Source: Caryophanales bacterium
GTDB taxonomy: Bacteria > Bacillota_I > Bacilli_A > RF39 > UBA660
Direction of reading: 5' to 3'
Assembly (NCBI GenBank): GCA_016282375.1
Contig: JAEEKI010000014.1
Location: 21,791-85,790, forward strand
DNA: 64,000 nt
The stretch's first letter is position 1, and every line of letters starts with the position of its first letter. Made by a program: the position numbers and the translations under genes. The notes beneath the pieces were generated by a model. The model was given only the letters and a program-made list of their open reading frames with translations. It searched no databases and was not told the origin of the DNA. Below are positions 1 to 10,716 of this stretch, one piece after another.

Positions 1-1056
1 ATTAAATAAACTATTATCTAATGAACCTTCATCGTAAATACTCAATACTTTATTACGTAATTTCTTATACGTAGCCATTGATTGATCTAATGCTTCATAA
101 TTAAATAACAGTTGTTTACGATAATGAGAATTTAAGGTCATAAAACGAAATGCTAAAGGATCATATCCTTGTTCTTCGAGTAAAGAAACCGTTAAAATAG
201 CCCCGTTTGATTTAGACATCTTTCCTGAATCATCTAAAAGATGTTCGTTATGAAACCAATAATTTACCCATTTGTGACCTAAATAGCTTTCACTTTGAGC
301 AATTTCGTTGGTATGATGTGGAAAGATATTATCTACTCCACCACCATGAATATCTATGCTTTCTCCCAAATATTTGATAGAAATACCCGAACATTCAATA
401 TGCCAGCCAGGATAACCTCTTCCCCAAGGTGAATCCCATTGCAATTCTTGATGTTCGAATTTGGAAGTTGTAAACCATAATGCAAAATCAGCCTGATTTT
501 TCTTAAAGGCATCTTCCTCGACACCTTCTCGAACGCCGACAACCATCTCATCAGCAATATGATTAGTTAGAGCATAATAATCATTTACTTTCGATACATC
601 AAAGTAAACATTACCGCCTGATATATAAGCATAACCATCATCAAGTAACTTTGTAATCATCTTGATGTACATATCTATTTCACCAGTGGCTGGTTTAACA
701 ATATCTGGTCTTAAAAGGTTAAGTTTATCATAATCTTGGAAAAAGGCATCCGTATAAAACTTAGCAATTTCCATAGCACTTTTACCTTCTCGATGAACAG
801 CTTTCATCATCTTGTCTTCGCCTGAATCTGAATCACTTGTTAAATGACCAACATCGGTAATATTCATAGCTCTGGTAACATCATATCCTAAATACTTTAA
901 AGTTCTTTCTAAAATATCATGGCCAATATAATTACGCATATTACCAATATGAGCATAATGATAAACCGTTGGACCACAAGTGTACATCTTTACTTTACCT
1001 TCTTCGATAGGAACAAAGTCCTCGATACTATGTGATAAAGTATTATATATTTTCAT
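1..1056 (-). CDS. cysS: Cysteinyl-tRNA synthetase, 3' part cut off by the window edge
   Basis: Reverse-strand translation from ATG at 1056 gives MKIYNTLSHSIEDFVPIEEGKVKMYTCGPTVYHYAHIGNMRNYI..., then GWHIECSGIS and KMSKS, typical class I CysRS motifs. Not in the ORF track because the frame runs off the window. Confidence 0.93.
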   Translation of the reverse strand, partial: MKIYNTLSHSIEDFVPIEEGKVKMYTCGPTVYHYAHIGNMRNYIGHDILERTLKYLGYDVTRAMNITDVGHLTSDSDSGEDKMMKAVHREGKSAMEIAKFYTDAFFQDYDKLNLLRPDIVKPATGEIDMYIKMITKLLDDGYAYISGGNVYFDVSKVNDYYALTNHIADEMVVGVREGVEEDAFKKNQADFALWFTTSKFEHQELQWDSPWGRGYPGWHIECSGISIKYLGESIDIHGGGVDNIFPHHTNEIAQSESYLGHKWVNYWFHNEHLLDDSGKMSKSNGAILTVSLLEEQGYDPLAFRFMTLNSHYRKQLLFNYEALDQSMATYKKLRNKVLSIYDEGSLDNSLFN

Positions 1057-1063
1057 AATATCC

Positions 1064-2485
1064 CTACTTTCTTAAATTATTTAATGTTTTTTCTTTTCCA
1101 AGTAAGAATATACAGGCATCTAATTCTGGTCCATGCATATGACCACTAGCCTTAATACGAAGTGGCATATATAGTAATTTGCCTTTAACATTTAAACTAT
1201 TTTTAACATTATCAATAGCTTTTAGAATATTATCTGTGTTCCAATCCTCGATTAATTCAATTTCACTAATGAACTTTTCAATTACTAAAGGAACTATTTC
1301 ATCACTAGCAAGTAGTTCCTTACATTCATCTGATAAATTATATTCATCAGTAAAGAAGTTTTTAACTTCATCATTAATTTGAATTCCATAACTGATATGA
1401 CTTTTATAAGTTAATAACAATTTATCAACCCATTCTGCAGATTTATCAGATATATCGTATGTTAAATATGGTTTAATCCATTCTAAGTATTTATCATCTG
1501 GCATTTCTTTAATATAATGAGCATTAAACCATTCTAGTTTTTTAATATCATAACAACCTGGAGCGTTAGATATTCTTTTAATATCAAAATTTTCCTCAAG
1601 TTCTTTTAAAGTAAAGAATTCTCTATTTTCTTTCGGAGACCAACCAAGTAATGCTAAATAATTAATAATGGCTTCTGGTAAGAATCCACGATTCATTAAA
1701 TCCATTAGATTATCATCTTTATTACGTTTACTAATCTTCGTTCCATCAGCTTTAATAACTAAAGGTTGATGTACATAAACAGGACTTTCCCAACCAAATG
1801 ATTTATATAATAATAAATATTTAGGCGTACTAGAAAGATACTCATTACCACGATTAACATGCGTTATTTCCATTAAATGATCATCGATAACATTAGCAAA
1901 ATTATAAGTCGGAAAACCATCACTCTTAAGCAAAATTTGATCTTCTAAAGTGGCATTTTCAATCTTTATTTCACCATATACGGTATCAACATAAGAAGTG
2001 ATACCTTCTTTAGGCATTTTTTGACGAATAACATATTTTTCACCAGCGGCTACTCTTTTCTTAGCTTCCTCTAAAGGAATATGTGAACAATGTCCATCAT
2101 ACATAAAAGGTACTTTACGAGCATTAGCTATTTCTCTTAATTTTTCTAATCTTTCTTCATCACAAAAACAATAATATGCATCACCTTTTTCAACTAACAT
2201 TTCCGCATATTTTTTATAGATATCTAATCTTTCACTTTGAAAATAAGGTCCGTAATTTCCCCCAACATTAGCACCTTCATCAGGTTTGAGGCCAACTAAA
2301 TTTAAAGTTTGACAAATAAAATCAACCGCACCTTCAACTTTACGCTCCTGATCGGTATCCTCGATTCTTAAAATAAACTCTCCACCCATACTTTTGGCAG
2401 TTAAATATGCAAATAAGGCACTTCGTAAATTACCAACGTGCATATATCCTGTTGGGGATGGAGCAAATCTTGTTCTAACTTTCAT
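1064..2485 (-). CDS. gltX: Glutamyl-tRNA synthetase
   Basis: RTRFAPSPTGYMHVGNLRSALFAYL and KISKRN motifs. ORF track starts at 2506, but ATG at 2483-2485 (MKVRTRFAPSPTG) preceded by an AGGTGG-like RBS is the likelier start. Confidence 0.95.
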   Translation of the reverse strand: MKVRTRFAPSPTGYMHVGNLRSALFAYLTAKSMGGEFILRIEDTDQERKVEGAVDFICQTLNLVGLKPDEGANVGGNYGPYFQSERLDIYKKYAEMLVEKGDAYYCFCDEERLEKLREIANARKVPFMYDGHCSHIPLEEAKKRVAAGEKYVIRQKMPKEGITSYVDTVYGEIKIENATLEDQILLKSDGFPTYNFANVIDDHLMEITHVNRGNEYLSSTPKYLLLYKSFGWESPVYVHQPLVIKADGTKISKRNKDDNLMDLMNRGFLPEAIINYLALLGWSPKENREFFTLKELEENFDIKRISNAPGCYDIKKLEWFNAHYIKEMPDDKYLEWIKPYLTYDISDKSAEWVDKLLLTYKSHISYGIQINDEVKNFFTDEYNLSDECKELLASDEIVPLVIEKFISEIELIEDWNTDNILKAIDNVKNSLNVKGKLLYMPLRIKASGHMHGPELDACIFLLGKEKTLNNLRK

Positions 2486-2548
2486 TTCTTCCACCTCACA
2501 TAACATTTTATCATTGTTTAACTAATAAGTAAAATACTCTCACAAAAA

Positions 2549-2568
2549 AAGATACAAAAATGTATCTT
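2549..2568 (-). terminator. Rho-independent terminator downstream of lgt
   Basis: Stem aagataca/tgtatctt with A/T tract (aaaaaaagatacaaaaatgtatctt). Confidence 0.7.
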
Positions 2569-2576
2569 ATTCTTCT

Positions 2577-3389
2577 TTAATACCTTAGATTAGTCTTATC
2601 GAGATCATTATATAAGTCTTCGAATTTGCCCTTTCGAGACACCGTTATGATAATGGCTAGCCCAAAAAGGAACATGATAACTGAAACAATTTGAGCCACT
2701 TTGAAACCACCAAGCATTAAAGAATCGGTACGCATACTTTCAATAAAGAAACGTAATGCTCCGTAATAGATTAAATATAAACCTGTTGGCTTACCTATTT
2801 TCATATATTTGAAACGACGAATAATAATGATAACCATAAATCCTATAAAACATAATAATGATTCGTAAAGGAAAGTTGGTTCATAATATATATCTCCAAT
2901 TTTCATGCCATTAATAATAAACTGTGGAATATGAAGACTTTTTAAATGAGCAATTGTCGTTGCAGCACCATGTGCTTCACTATTAAAAAAGTTTCCCCAT
3001 CTACCAATGGCTTGGCCAAGTAATAAAGCTGGAACGCAAAAATCCATAATACGAATGACTGGCATCTTATACTTTTTACAATATAGATATAATGTAATCA
3101 AACCCGCAATGATACCACCATGAATAGCTAAGCCGCCTTCCCAAATGCGAAACATTGATAAGAAATCATTTTGATAATAACTGAAATTAAAGATTACATA
3201 ATATAGTCTAGCTCCCAAAATACCAAAAATAATAGTCCAAAAGCATAGATTAAATAAGAAATCTTTATCTACACCGAAGCGTCTACCTTCACTATGAACT
3301 AGTTTAAAACCTAAAAAAACCGCTACTAAAATTAATAATGTATACCATCTTAATGCAAAGCCTTTATATTCAAATATATATGGATTCAT
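2577..3389 (-). CDS. lgt: Prolipoprotein diacylglyceryl transferase
   Basis: Multi-TM protein with GGLAIHGGIIAG and GQAIGRWGNFFNSEAHG Lgt signatures. Confidence 0.95.
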   Translation of the reverse strand: MNPYIFEYKGFALRWYTLLILVAVFLGFKLVHSEGRRFGVDKDFLFNLCFWTIIFGILGARLYYVIFNFSYYQNDFLSMFRIWEGGLAIHGGIIAGLITLYLYCKKYKMPVIRIMDFCVPALLLGQAIGRWGNFFNSEAHGAATTIAHLKSLHIPQFIINGMKIGDIYYEPTFLYESLLCFIGFMVIIIIRRFKYMKIGKPTGLYLIYYGALRFFIESMRTDSLMLGGFKVAQIVSVIMFLFGLAIIITVSRKGKFEDLYNDLDKTNLRY

Positions 3390-3407
3390 AATATCATCTC
3401 TTTAACA

Positions 3408-6206
3408 TTATAACATCTTTTTAAGATACATGCCAGTATATGATTCTTTAACTTTAGCAACTTCTTCAGGAGTACCTTCGGCGATAATATTACCACCTAA
3501 GTTTCCTCCTTCAGGACCTAAATCAATAATATGATCTGCTACCTTAATAACATCTAAGTTATGTTCAATAACAATTACCGTATCACCATTATCGACTATA
3601 CGGTTAAGAATAACAAGAAGTTTTTTAATATCATCAACATGGAGACCCGTTGTGGGTTCATCAAGAATAAAGACACTTTTCCCCGTGGCCTTTTTTTGTA
3701 ATTCCTTAGCTAATTTTACTCTGCCAGCTTCACCTCCTGATAAAGTTGTGGCATTTTGACCAAGTTTAACATAAGATAACCCTACTTCATCCATTACTTT
3801 TAATTTATTATAAATTTTAGGGACATTTTCAAAAAACTTTAAAGCTTCACTAACACGCATTTCCAAAACTTCAGAGATATTTTTACCTTTATATTTAATT
3901 TCTAATGTTTCTCTATTATATCTTTGACCATGGCAAACATCACATGGAACATATACATCTGGTAAGAAATGCATCTCAATTTTCTTAACGCCATCACCAA
4001 AACAAGCTTCACATCTGCCACCTTTTACATTGAAAGAAAACTTACTTTTGTCATATCCTTTTAGTTTGGCTTCTTTCGTAGCCGTAAAAATATCGCGAAT
4101 ATCGTCAAAAACGCCAACATATGTGGCAGGATTACTACGAGGAGTTCGACCAATGGCATCTTGTGTAATCATGACTACTTTATCAACATTTTCCATTCCT
4201 TCGATACGTTCACACTTACCAGGTACAACTCTAGAATGATAAACAGACATCTGTAAATTCTTATATAATATTTCATTAATTAAAGTGGATTTTCCACTTC
4301 CTGAAACACCGGTTATAACATTTAATTTTCCTAATGGAATCTTAACATCAATATGATTAAGATTATTTTCACAAGCGCCATATATTTTTAAATACTTTTT
4401 ATTACCCTTACGTCTTTTTTTAGGAATATCAATTTTTTCTTTACCGCATAGATAGCGCCCTGTAATACTATCACTATTTTTCATAACTTCTTCAGGGGTA
4501 CCACAAGCCACTACTCTACCACCATTTTCACCAGCACCAGGACCAATATCCACAAGATAATCACTTTGTAACATGGTGTCGGTATCATGTTCAACAACAA
4601 TTAAAGTATTTCCTAAGTCACGCATTTCTTTTAATGAATCAATTAATCTTTGATTATCTCTTTGATGTAAACCAATCGATGGTTCATCAAGAACATATAA
4701 TACACCTGATAATTTACTACCAATTTGGGTAGCAAGTCTAATTCTTTGGGCCTCTCCACCTGACAAAGTAGCAGCCTCTCTATTCAAAGATAAATATGAT
4801 AAACCAACATTTTTTAAGAACTCTAAACGTGAAATAATTTCTTTTAAAATTAGACTACTAATATTTTTTTCTTCATCACTTAATTTTAAATCTTCTAAAA
4901 AAGCCTTTAATTCATTAATATTAAGACATGTTAAATCATATATGTTTTTACCATTAATATAGATAGATAATATAGACTTTTGTAATCTTGTGCCATGACA
5001 AACATCACAAGTACTTTCAACCATATAATTAGATAACCATTCTCTAATCCATGAGGAACTAGTCTCAAGATATCTTCTTTCTAAAATATTAATAATACCT
5101 TCATAATAATCACTCACATAACGTACATTGCCATTTTTAGAAACGTATTTAAAATCTATTTTTTCCTTTGTTCCATAAAAAATGATATCTAATTTCTCAC
5201 GAGGTATATCTTTGACAGGGATATCCATATCAATATTGTAATGTTCACATACTGTTCTAAGAGCTGTTGAATAAATGTTATTTTCGGCATTAATCGGTAA
5301 AAGTGCTCCTTTGTTTAATGATCTATCTTTATCAGGCATAACTAAATCTTCGCTAATACGAAGTTTGGTACCAATACCTTTACATTCTTCGCAAGCACCG
5401 TATGGTGAATTAAAAGAAAAGATGCGGGGTTCTAATTCAGGAATAGAATAATTACATTTAACACAAGCATATTTTTCACTCATTATTATTTCTTGATCAT
5501 CAATAGCAATTAGGACTTTACCATCAGCTAAATGACAAGAAGCTTCAATATCCTCAAAAACACGACTTCTTTCCTCTGAAGATACAGTTAATTTATCAAT
5601 AATAATATCAATATTATCTTTTTTATTTTTTTCTAAAGTAAATTCATCATCAATATTATAATATTCACCATTTACTCTTATCTTAGAATAGCCTGCTTTA
5701 CGATATTCATCAATTTGGTCTTTATGAGTACCTTTTTCACCATGAACAACCGGAGCCATAATAATAATTTTTTTACCATCATTATCCATTATTTTATTAG
5801 TCATTTCTTCGATAGATTGACTTTTAATAGGAATATGATGATTAATACAATAAGGCACACCAATACGAGCAAATAATAATCTTAAATAGTCATATATTTC
5901 TGTAATCGTTCCTACGGTTGAACGAGGATTCTTATTCGTAGATTTTTGATCAATAGAAATAGATGGCGATAATCCTTCGATTGAATCGACATCTGGCTTA
6001 TCAACATTACCAATAAATTGTCTAGCATAAGCAGAAAGACTTTCTACATATCTTCGTTGACCTTCAGCATAAATAGTATCAAAGGCTAAACTACTTTTAC
6101 CGCTTCCTGAAACCCCGGTCATAACAATTAGCTTATTCTTTGGTAATTCAATATCAATGTTTTTTAGGTTATTTTCTCTTGCTCCCTTTATAATAATTTT
6201 ATCCAT
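3408..6206 (-). CDS. uvrA: Excinuclease ABC subunit A
   Basis: Two ABC cassettes (GVSGSGKSSLAFDTIYAEGQRRYVESLSAYARQF; GVSGSGKSTLINEIL) and zinc-finger CxxC motifs. Confidence 0.97.
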   Translation of the reverse strand: MDKIIIKGARENNLKNIDIELPKNKLIVMTGVSGSGKSSLAFDTIYAEGQRRYVESLSAYARQFIGNVDKPDVDSIEGLSPSISIDQKSTNKNPRSTVGTITEIYDYLRLLFARIGVPYCINHHIPIKSQSIEEMTNKIMDNDGKKIIIMAPVVHGEKGTHKDQIDEYRKAGYSKIRVNGEYYNIDDEFTLEKNKKDNIDIIIDKLTVSSEERSRVFEDIEASCHLADGKVLIAIDDQEIIMSEKYACVKCNYSIPELEPRIFSFNSPYGACEECKGIGTKLRISEDLVMPDKDRSLNKGALLPINAENNIYSTALRTVCEHYNIDMDIPVKDIPREKLDIIFYGTKEKIDFKYVSKNGNVRYVSDYYEGIINILERRYLETSSSWIREWLSNYMVESTCDVCHGTRLQKSILSIYINGKNIYDLTCLNINELKAFLEDLKLSDEEKNISSLILKEIISRLEFLKNVGLSYLSLNREAATLSGGEAQRIRLATQIGSKLSGVLYVLDEPSIGLHQRDNQRLIDSLKEMRDLGNTLIVVEHDTDTMLQSDYLVDIGPGAGENGGRVVACGTPEEVMKNSDSITGRYLCGKEKIDIPKKRRKGNKKYLKIYGACENNLNHIDVKIPLGKLNVITGVSGSGKSTLINEILYKNLQMSVYHSRVVPGKCERIEGMENVDKVVMITQDAIGRTPRSNPATYVGVFDDIRDIFTATKEAKLKGYDKSKFSFNVKGGRCEACFGDGVKKIEMHFLPDVYVPCDVCHGQRYNRETLEIKYKGKNISEVLEMRVSEALKFFENVPKIYNKLKVMDEVGLSYVKLGQNATTLSGGEAGRVKLAKELQKKATGKSVFILDEPTTGLHVDDIKKLLVILNRIVDNGDTVIVIEHNLDVIKVADHIIDLGPEGGNLGGNIIAEGTPEEVAKVKESYTGMYLKKML

Positions 6207-6306
6207 CGTTATCCCTTCTTTTTCTTTGTTATTTTACCACAAAAGGCGAAAAAAAAACTATAATCTTTCCACTTTACTATGATATAATCTTTTTAAAGGT
6301 AAATAT

Positions 6307-8793
6307 ATGAATAAAATAAAAGAAATAATAAAAGATAAGTGGTTTTGGTTATCGAGTGTCATTTGTGTGCTTGTTCTTTGTTTTGCTTTTGCCACACAAA
6401 AAATCTATCCCTTTGGTAAGAATACTTTTAGCATGATTGACTTTGACTCGGGATATGTTCCTGTGTATTACAAATTGTGGGATTTACTTCATGGAAAAGG
6501 AAGCATTTTTGTTGATTGGAATTTAGGATCAGGACTGAATGTCTTTTCGAGTATTATTACAAATAGCCCTTTCTTTCCTTCATCATTGATTATTGGTCTT
6601 TTTAAAAGAAATTTTATACCATATGCAATGTCTTTTGTTATGATGCTTAAATTTGTTAAGGTAGCGTTATGTGCATATTTTATGTTTAATTACTTTTTTA
6701 AAAAATTAGATGGAAAAACGAAATGTTCTTTAACACTTTTGTATGCTTTTTCCGGCTGGACCCTTTTTAATCAGTCTAATTTACTATATCTAGATGTATT
6801 TGGAATATTTCCACTATTTGTTATTGCCTTTTATCGCCTTTTAAAGGATGGCAAATGGGGCTGGTATCTCATAATGTTAACTCTATGCCTACTTTCAAGT
6901 TATTACATGTCATATTTAATTTTATTCTTTATAATTGGAACTACTATTTTAAGTTTATTGTTATTAAATCTTAAAGACAAGAAAACGAAAGCTATTAAAG
7001 TATTTCTATTAACTTTATTATCCTTAGGGCTTTCATGTCCTTTAGTACTTCCTGCCGTGTATCAATCACTAACATCAGCTAGAATGACCGGAGGTATAAC
7101 TAATAATTATGATCAATTTGTATTCTTCTTAAAAGTTCTTCACATATATCCTCTAGCGTTATGCATGATTGTCTTTTTTAAGCAAATTAAAGTTAAAAAA
7201 GACAAAATTTATAATCGATTCTTTATTCTATTAGTAATCTACTTATTATTGGGTATTGTAATAGAAAAAATAAATCTTTTGTGGCACGTTGGTTCATATC
7301 AAGGATTTCCATTTAGATATGCTTTTATTCCTTCACTAATTCTTTTATTAATAACTGGTTTTTATCTTAACAATAATTATGAGTATAATGAAAATAAAAC
7401 TTCTAAAACAAATACATTAACCATTGTTCTTTATATAATTTTTATTATCAGTGCCATGCTCTATCGAAAAGATATATTATCAATAGTTTATGTTTATAGT
7501 CTTCAAGAATATAGCCAATTCGTTGCTATGACTTCTTTGTTAATAATAAGCCTAGCGGTCAGTTATTTCTTATTTAAGACAAATAAAAAGTTTTTTGCAA
7601 TTTTTATATTAATTTGGACTTGCACATCTAGTTTAACCTATGAATCATTATTCATGCGCAGTTATCCTTCAAAGTCCTTGCATGTTCAAGAATTGAAAGA
7701 CAATTTAAATCTAACAGATAAAAACTATAACTATGTTGATTCTGATGCTAATTTAAATATCAACTTTCCATACATCGTGGAAGTTCCTTCATATCAAAAT
7801 AGAATTCATATCTTAAATAATGACGCATTTGTCATGCTAAAGAACTTTGATCTTATTACTAAAAACACTTTGATTTATAATTCAGGTGGTAATTTAATAA
7901 TTGATTTACTTTTACAAAATAAATACTTTTTATCTTACAAGCACCTTAATCCTGAGTTATACACATTAAAAAATAGTTATCAACAAACTAATCTTTATGA
8001 AGCCAATTATAATTTAAATGTAATATTATATGATGGAAATAGTTACAATGATAAAAATGATGTTATCACAAATACAAATAATATTGCCAAAGCGGTATTT
8101 AATTCCGAGCAAGATATTATGCACAATGTTGAAATACATGACAACGAATTTACTGCTCTTCCTAACCGTTTATACTATATAGATTGCGACCTTGACATTG
8201 AAAATGATACAATTAAATTTGGTTTAAATACTACTAGTAATGTCGTTTATTTTTATGGTACTTATAGCAAGTGTAAGGTAATCTTTTATGTCGAAGAAGA
8301 AAAAGTTATTGATTTATCTCAATCATCATTTAATAATGTAAGTTTAGGCTACATTGATATCAACGACTTTATTGCCCTATATAATACTATAGATAATCCC
8401 CAAACAATAATAACTACCAGTAGCAATACTATATCTTATGATTTTACTAATACAAATCATTCTCACTTGCTAATACCTAAGTTCTATGATGATGGTTTTA
8501 AAGCATATGTCAATGGGAAAGAAGTACCAATTGAAAAGAATATATATGATCTAATGTCTATAAAAATTGATCAAGGTCATAATACTGTTAAGTTAGTATT
8601 TATTCCCAAAATGCTAAAGGAAGGACTTACTACTTGTATTGCTTGCATCATTGCCCTATTAGTTAGTTTACTATTAAATAAATATCTACACTTACTTGAA
8701 AGAAAAATAATTGTATATCCACTATTTGGCATTGTCTTATTAATTGGTGCGTTCTTTATTATCAAAGTATATATTCTTTCTTGGCTATTGTAA
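6307..8793 (+). CDS. YfhO-family multi-spanning membrane protein
   Basis: 828 aa, many TM helices, N-terminal DFDSGYVPVYYKLWDLLHGKGSIFVDWNLGSGLN and C-terminal extracytoplasmic beta domain (YDDGFKAYVNGKEV). Confidence 0.75.
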   Translation: MNKIKEIIKDKWFWLSSVICVLVLCFAFATQKIYPFGKNTFSMIDFDSGYVPVYYKLWDLLHGKGSIFVDWNLGSGLNVFSSIITNSPFFPSSLIIGLFKRNFIPYAMSFVMMLKFVKVALCAYFMFNYFFKKLDGKTKCSLTLLYAFSGWTLFNQSNLLYLDVFGIFPLFVIAFYRLLKDGKWGWYLIMLTLCLLSSYYMSYLILFFIIGTTILSLLLLNLKDKKTKAIKVFLLTLLSLGLSCPLVLPAVYQSLTSARMTGGITNNYDQFVFFLKVLHIYPLALCMIVFFKQIKVKKDKIYNRFFILLVIYLLLGIVIEKINLLWHVGSYQGFPFRYAFIPSLILLLITGFYLNNNYEYNENKTSKTNTLTIVLYIIFIISAMLYRKDILSIVYVYSLQEYSQFVAMTSLLIISLAVSYFLFKTNKKFFAIFILIWTCTSSLTYESLFMRSYPSKSLHVQELKDNLNLTDKNYNYVDSDANLNINFPYIVEVPSYQNRIHILNNDAFVMLKNFDLITKNTLIYNSGGNLIIDLLLQNKYFLSYKHLNPELYTLKNSYQQTNLYEANYNLNVILYDGNSYNDKNDVITNTNNIAKAVFNSEQDIMHNVEIHDNEFTALPNRLYYIDCDLDIENDTIKFGLNTTSNVVYFYGTYSKCKVIFYVEEEKVIDLSQSSFNNVSLGYIDINDFIALYNTIDNPQTIITTSSNTISYDFTNTNHSHLLIPKFYDDGFKAYVNGKEVPIEKNIYDLMSIKIDQGHNTVKLVFIPKMLKEGLTTCIACIIALLVSLLLNKYLHLLERKIIVYPLFGIVLLIGAFFIIKVYILSWLL

Positions 8794-8812
8794 AAACAAA
8801 TAACAAAAAAAA

Positions 8813-8834
8813 AAACTCGCTTTAAAGCGAGTTT
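8813..8834. terminator. Bidirectional terminator between convergent genes
   Basis: Perfect hairpin aaactcgctttaaagcgagttt flanked by A and T tracts. Confidence 0.85.
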
Positions 8835-8837
8835 TTA

Positions 8838-9212
8838 TTATTCATCATAATTCTGAAGTGCAATTACTTTTGAAGTACAATAGTCACTCTTTGGATTAGT
8901 CATACATCTTTTACATACATCATAATCTGGTCGAAGTTCATTAAAACCATCAACAACTCCAAATAAAGCTGTCACAATTGAAGGTATAAAGAAGATAACT
9001 ACAGCTGTAATAATACTTTTCAATAAAGTTGAATAACCCTTTTTATTCTCTTTTTCATCATTGGAAATAACTGCCTTTCCAAGTGTTAATATTCCTGTAA
9101 CAATAAGAGAGATTGGGATGACAATTTTAAAAATCATAAACAAATAACCTACAAGTTGCCATAAGCCTGCAGTTTGAGAACAAAAACCAGCTTCTGTACC
9201 AAATAGTTCCAT
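8838..9212 (-). CDS. Small VirB2/TrbC-like two-TM membrane protein with conserved cysteines
   Basis: Two hydrophobic segments around a short charged loop (GKAVISNDEKE); N-terminal GFCSQTAGLW and C-terminal VCKRCMTN...YC; paralogous to 9278..9643. Confidence 0.55.
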   Translation of the reverse strand: MELFGTEAGFCSQTAGLWQLVGYLFMIFKIVIPISLIVTGILTLGKAVISNDEKENKKGYSTLLKSIITAVVIFFIPSIVTALFGVVDGFNELRPDYDVCKRCMTNPKSDYCTSKVIALQNYDE

Positions 9213-9254
9213 ATAATCATCTCCGTTTGCAAGATAACATTATACCACAACAAA

Positions 9255-9285
9255 AAAAAAATAACTAGTATTAATAGTTATTTTT
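9255..9285 (-). terminator. Probable terminator downstream of 9278..9643
   Basis: aaaaataacta/tagttattttt inverted repeat with A tract (T tract on the minus strand). Confidence 0.5.
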
Positions 9286-9643
9286 GGCTATTCGTAACAG
9301 CATTCTTACATGTTTGCTTGTTTGGACCAGTTATACACTTAACACAAACTTCATAATCCTCTTTAACATCACTAAAACTACCAATTGCACTAAATAATGC
9401 GGATACAATGCTAGGTACAAAGAAGATTACAACAGCAGCAATAAATTTTTTAATCATAGAGTTAATAGCTGTTTTAATATCTTTTTCATCATTTGAAATA
9501 ACAGCTTTGCCTAAAGCAACAATACCAAGAATAATTAAAATAACAGGTATTACAATTTTAAAAATCATTACTCCATAGCCAGCAAATTGCCATATTCCTG
9601 AAGTTTGATAACAAAAACCATTTGCATTTCCAACATTTCCCAT
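9278..9643 (-). CDS. Small VirB2/TrbC-like two-TM membrane protein, paralogue of 8838..9212
   Basis: Same architecture: GFCYQTSGIWQFAGY...IVIPVILIILGIVALGKAVISNDEKD...YEVCVKCITGPNKQTC. Confidence 0.55.
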   Translation of the reverse strand: MGNVGNANGFCYQTSGIWQFAGYGVMIFKIVIPVILIILGIVALGKAVISNDEKDIKTAINSMIKKFIAAVVIFFVPSIVSALFSAIGSFSDVKEDYEVCVKCITGPNKQTCKNAVTNSQK

Positions 9644-9712
9644 AATAACACTCCTTTTTCTACAATTAGTTTATATAATAATTCATTATTTGTCAAGTGA
9701 TTGAACGTATTT

Positions 9713-10699
9713 TTAATGAAACAAACTAAAGCCTTTTTTATTGTCATCATTGAATCTTGTAAAGCCAAGATCTAGCAATAAGGACTTTATTTCCTTTATA
9801 TCATCATCTTTATCATCAACGTTCGGTAAGTTATAAAATACCTTACTTCGCGATTCTTTTTCAAAATCATATACATCATTTTGGGATAAGACACTTCGAT
9901 TTAAGACAATCTTTTTCCCTTTTAAAGTATCAAATATACGATTATCCTCCCGAACAAGTCTATTTAACTGAACTAAGCCGGGTTCAATTAGATAAATCAT
10001 ATCTGTACAAAATTGTTCTACATCATTCTCACCAATATCTACTAATAATACTTCCATATCATTATTACGATTTAAATAATTTTGAATTTCAAAACTATTA
10101 ACAGAGTCTAATGTGTCATCATTAAAAAACATAAAATCATGTTTTTCTATTTCAACTGCCTTTACTTTATATAATGCTTCCAGATGTCGTTTTAACAAGT
10201 AAGTTAACGTTGTGGCACCTGCATGTGGCGTAACATTTTTAACTCCTAATATTCTTTGACCTATAAAGTCATTATTATCCACTCTTCCATCATTAAGCTT
10301 ATTATCTTCTGGATTAAGATTTAATTGATGAAAACTCGCGACATCTTTATACGTATTTGGATTATCCATTAAAAAAGTAATGGCATCAACATTTTTAGTA
10401 AAATTATAAATTCCCATCGAAACAAGTTGGGACAAATACACAGCTGAATTAACTTTTGGTGAGTCATCAAGTAATAATATTACTTTATTCATATCAAGCG
10501 CTACAGATAATTTTTGAATAGTATTAACGTCTTCATAATTATCAAGAGCCGTAATATCTAAAATCATTTTATTAAAGAAAAAATTTTTAAATTGAACAGC
10601 TAAATCATCAACTGTAAAAACTCCATTGATATTCTTTATAACATCAATGTTAAGATTGGATAATAATGTTTGATATTTATTTGAAACAATTACATTCAT
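9713..10699 (-). CDS. CpaE/TadZ-like ParA/MinD-family protein with degenerate P-loop
   Basis: Response-regulator-like N-terminus then GVKNVTPHAGATTLTYLLKRHLE and EVLLVDIGEND; lies in the Tad-like cluster. Confidence 0.55.
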   Translation of the reverse strand: MNVIVSNKYQTLLSNLNIDVIKNINGVFTVDDLAVQFKNFFFNKMILDITALDNYEDVNTIQKLSVALDMNKVILLLDDSPKVNSAVYLSQLVSMGIYNFTKNVDAITFLMDNPNTYKDVASFHQLNLNPEDNKLNDGRVDNNDFIGQRILGVKNVTPHAGATTLTYLLKRHLEALYKVKAVEIEKHDFMFFNDDTLDSVNSFEIQNYLNRNNDMEVLLVDIGENDVEQFCTDMIYLIEPGLVQLNRLVREDNRIFDTLKGKKIVLNRSVLSQNDVYDFEKESRSKVFYNLPNVDDKDDDIKEIKSLLLDLGFTRFNDDNKKGFSLFH

Positions 10700-10716
10700 G
10701 TTATTATTAACCCTTT

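Noticed and set aside
354-557. 67-aa ORF near the left window edge
   Set aside because: It lies in an alternative frame inside the truncated cysS gene.
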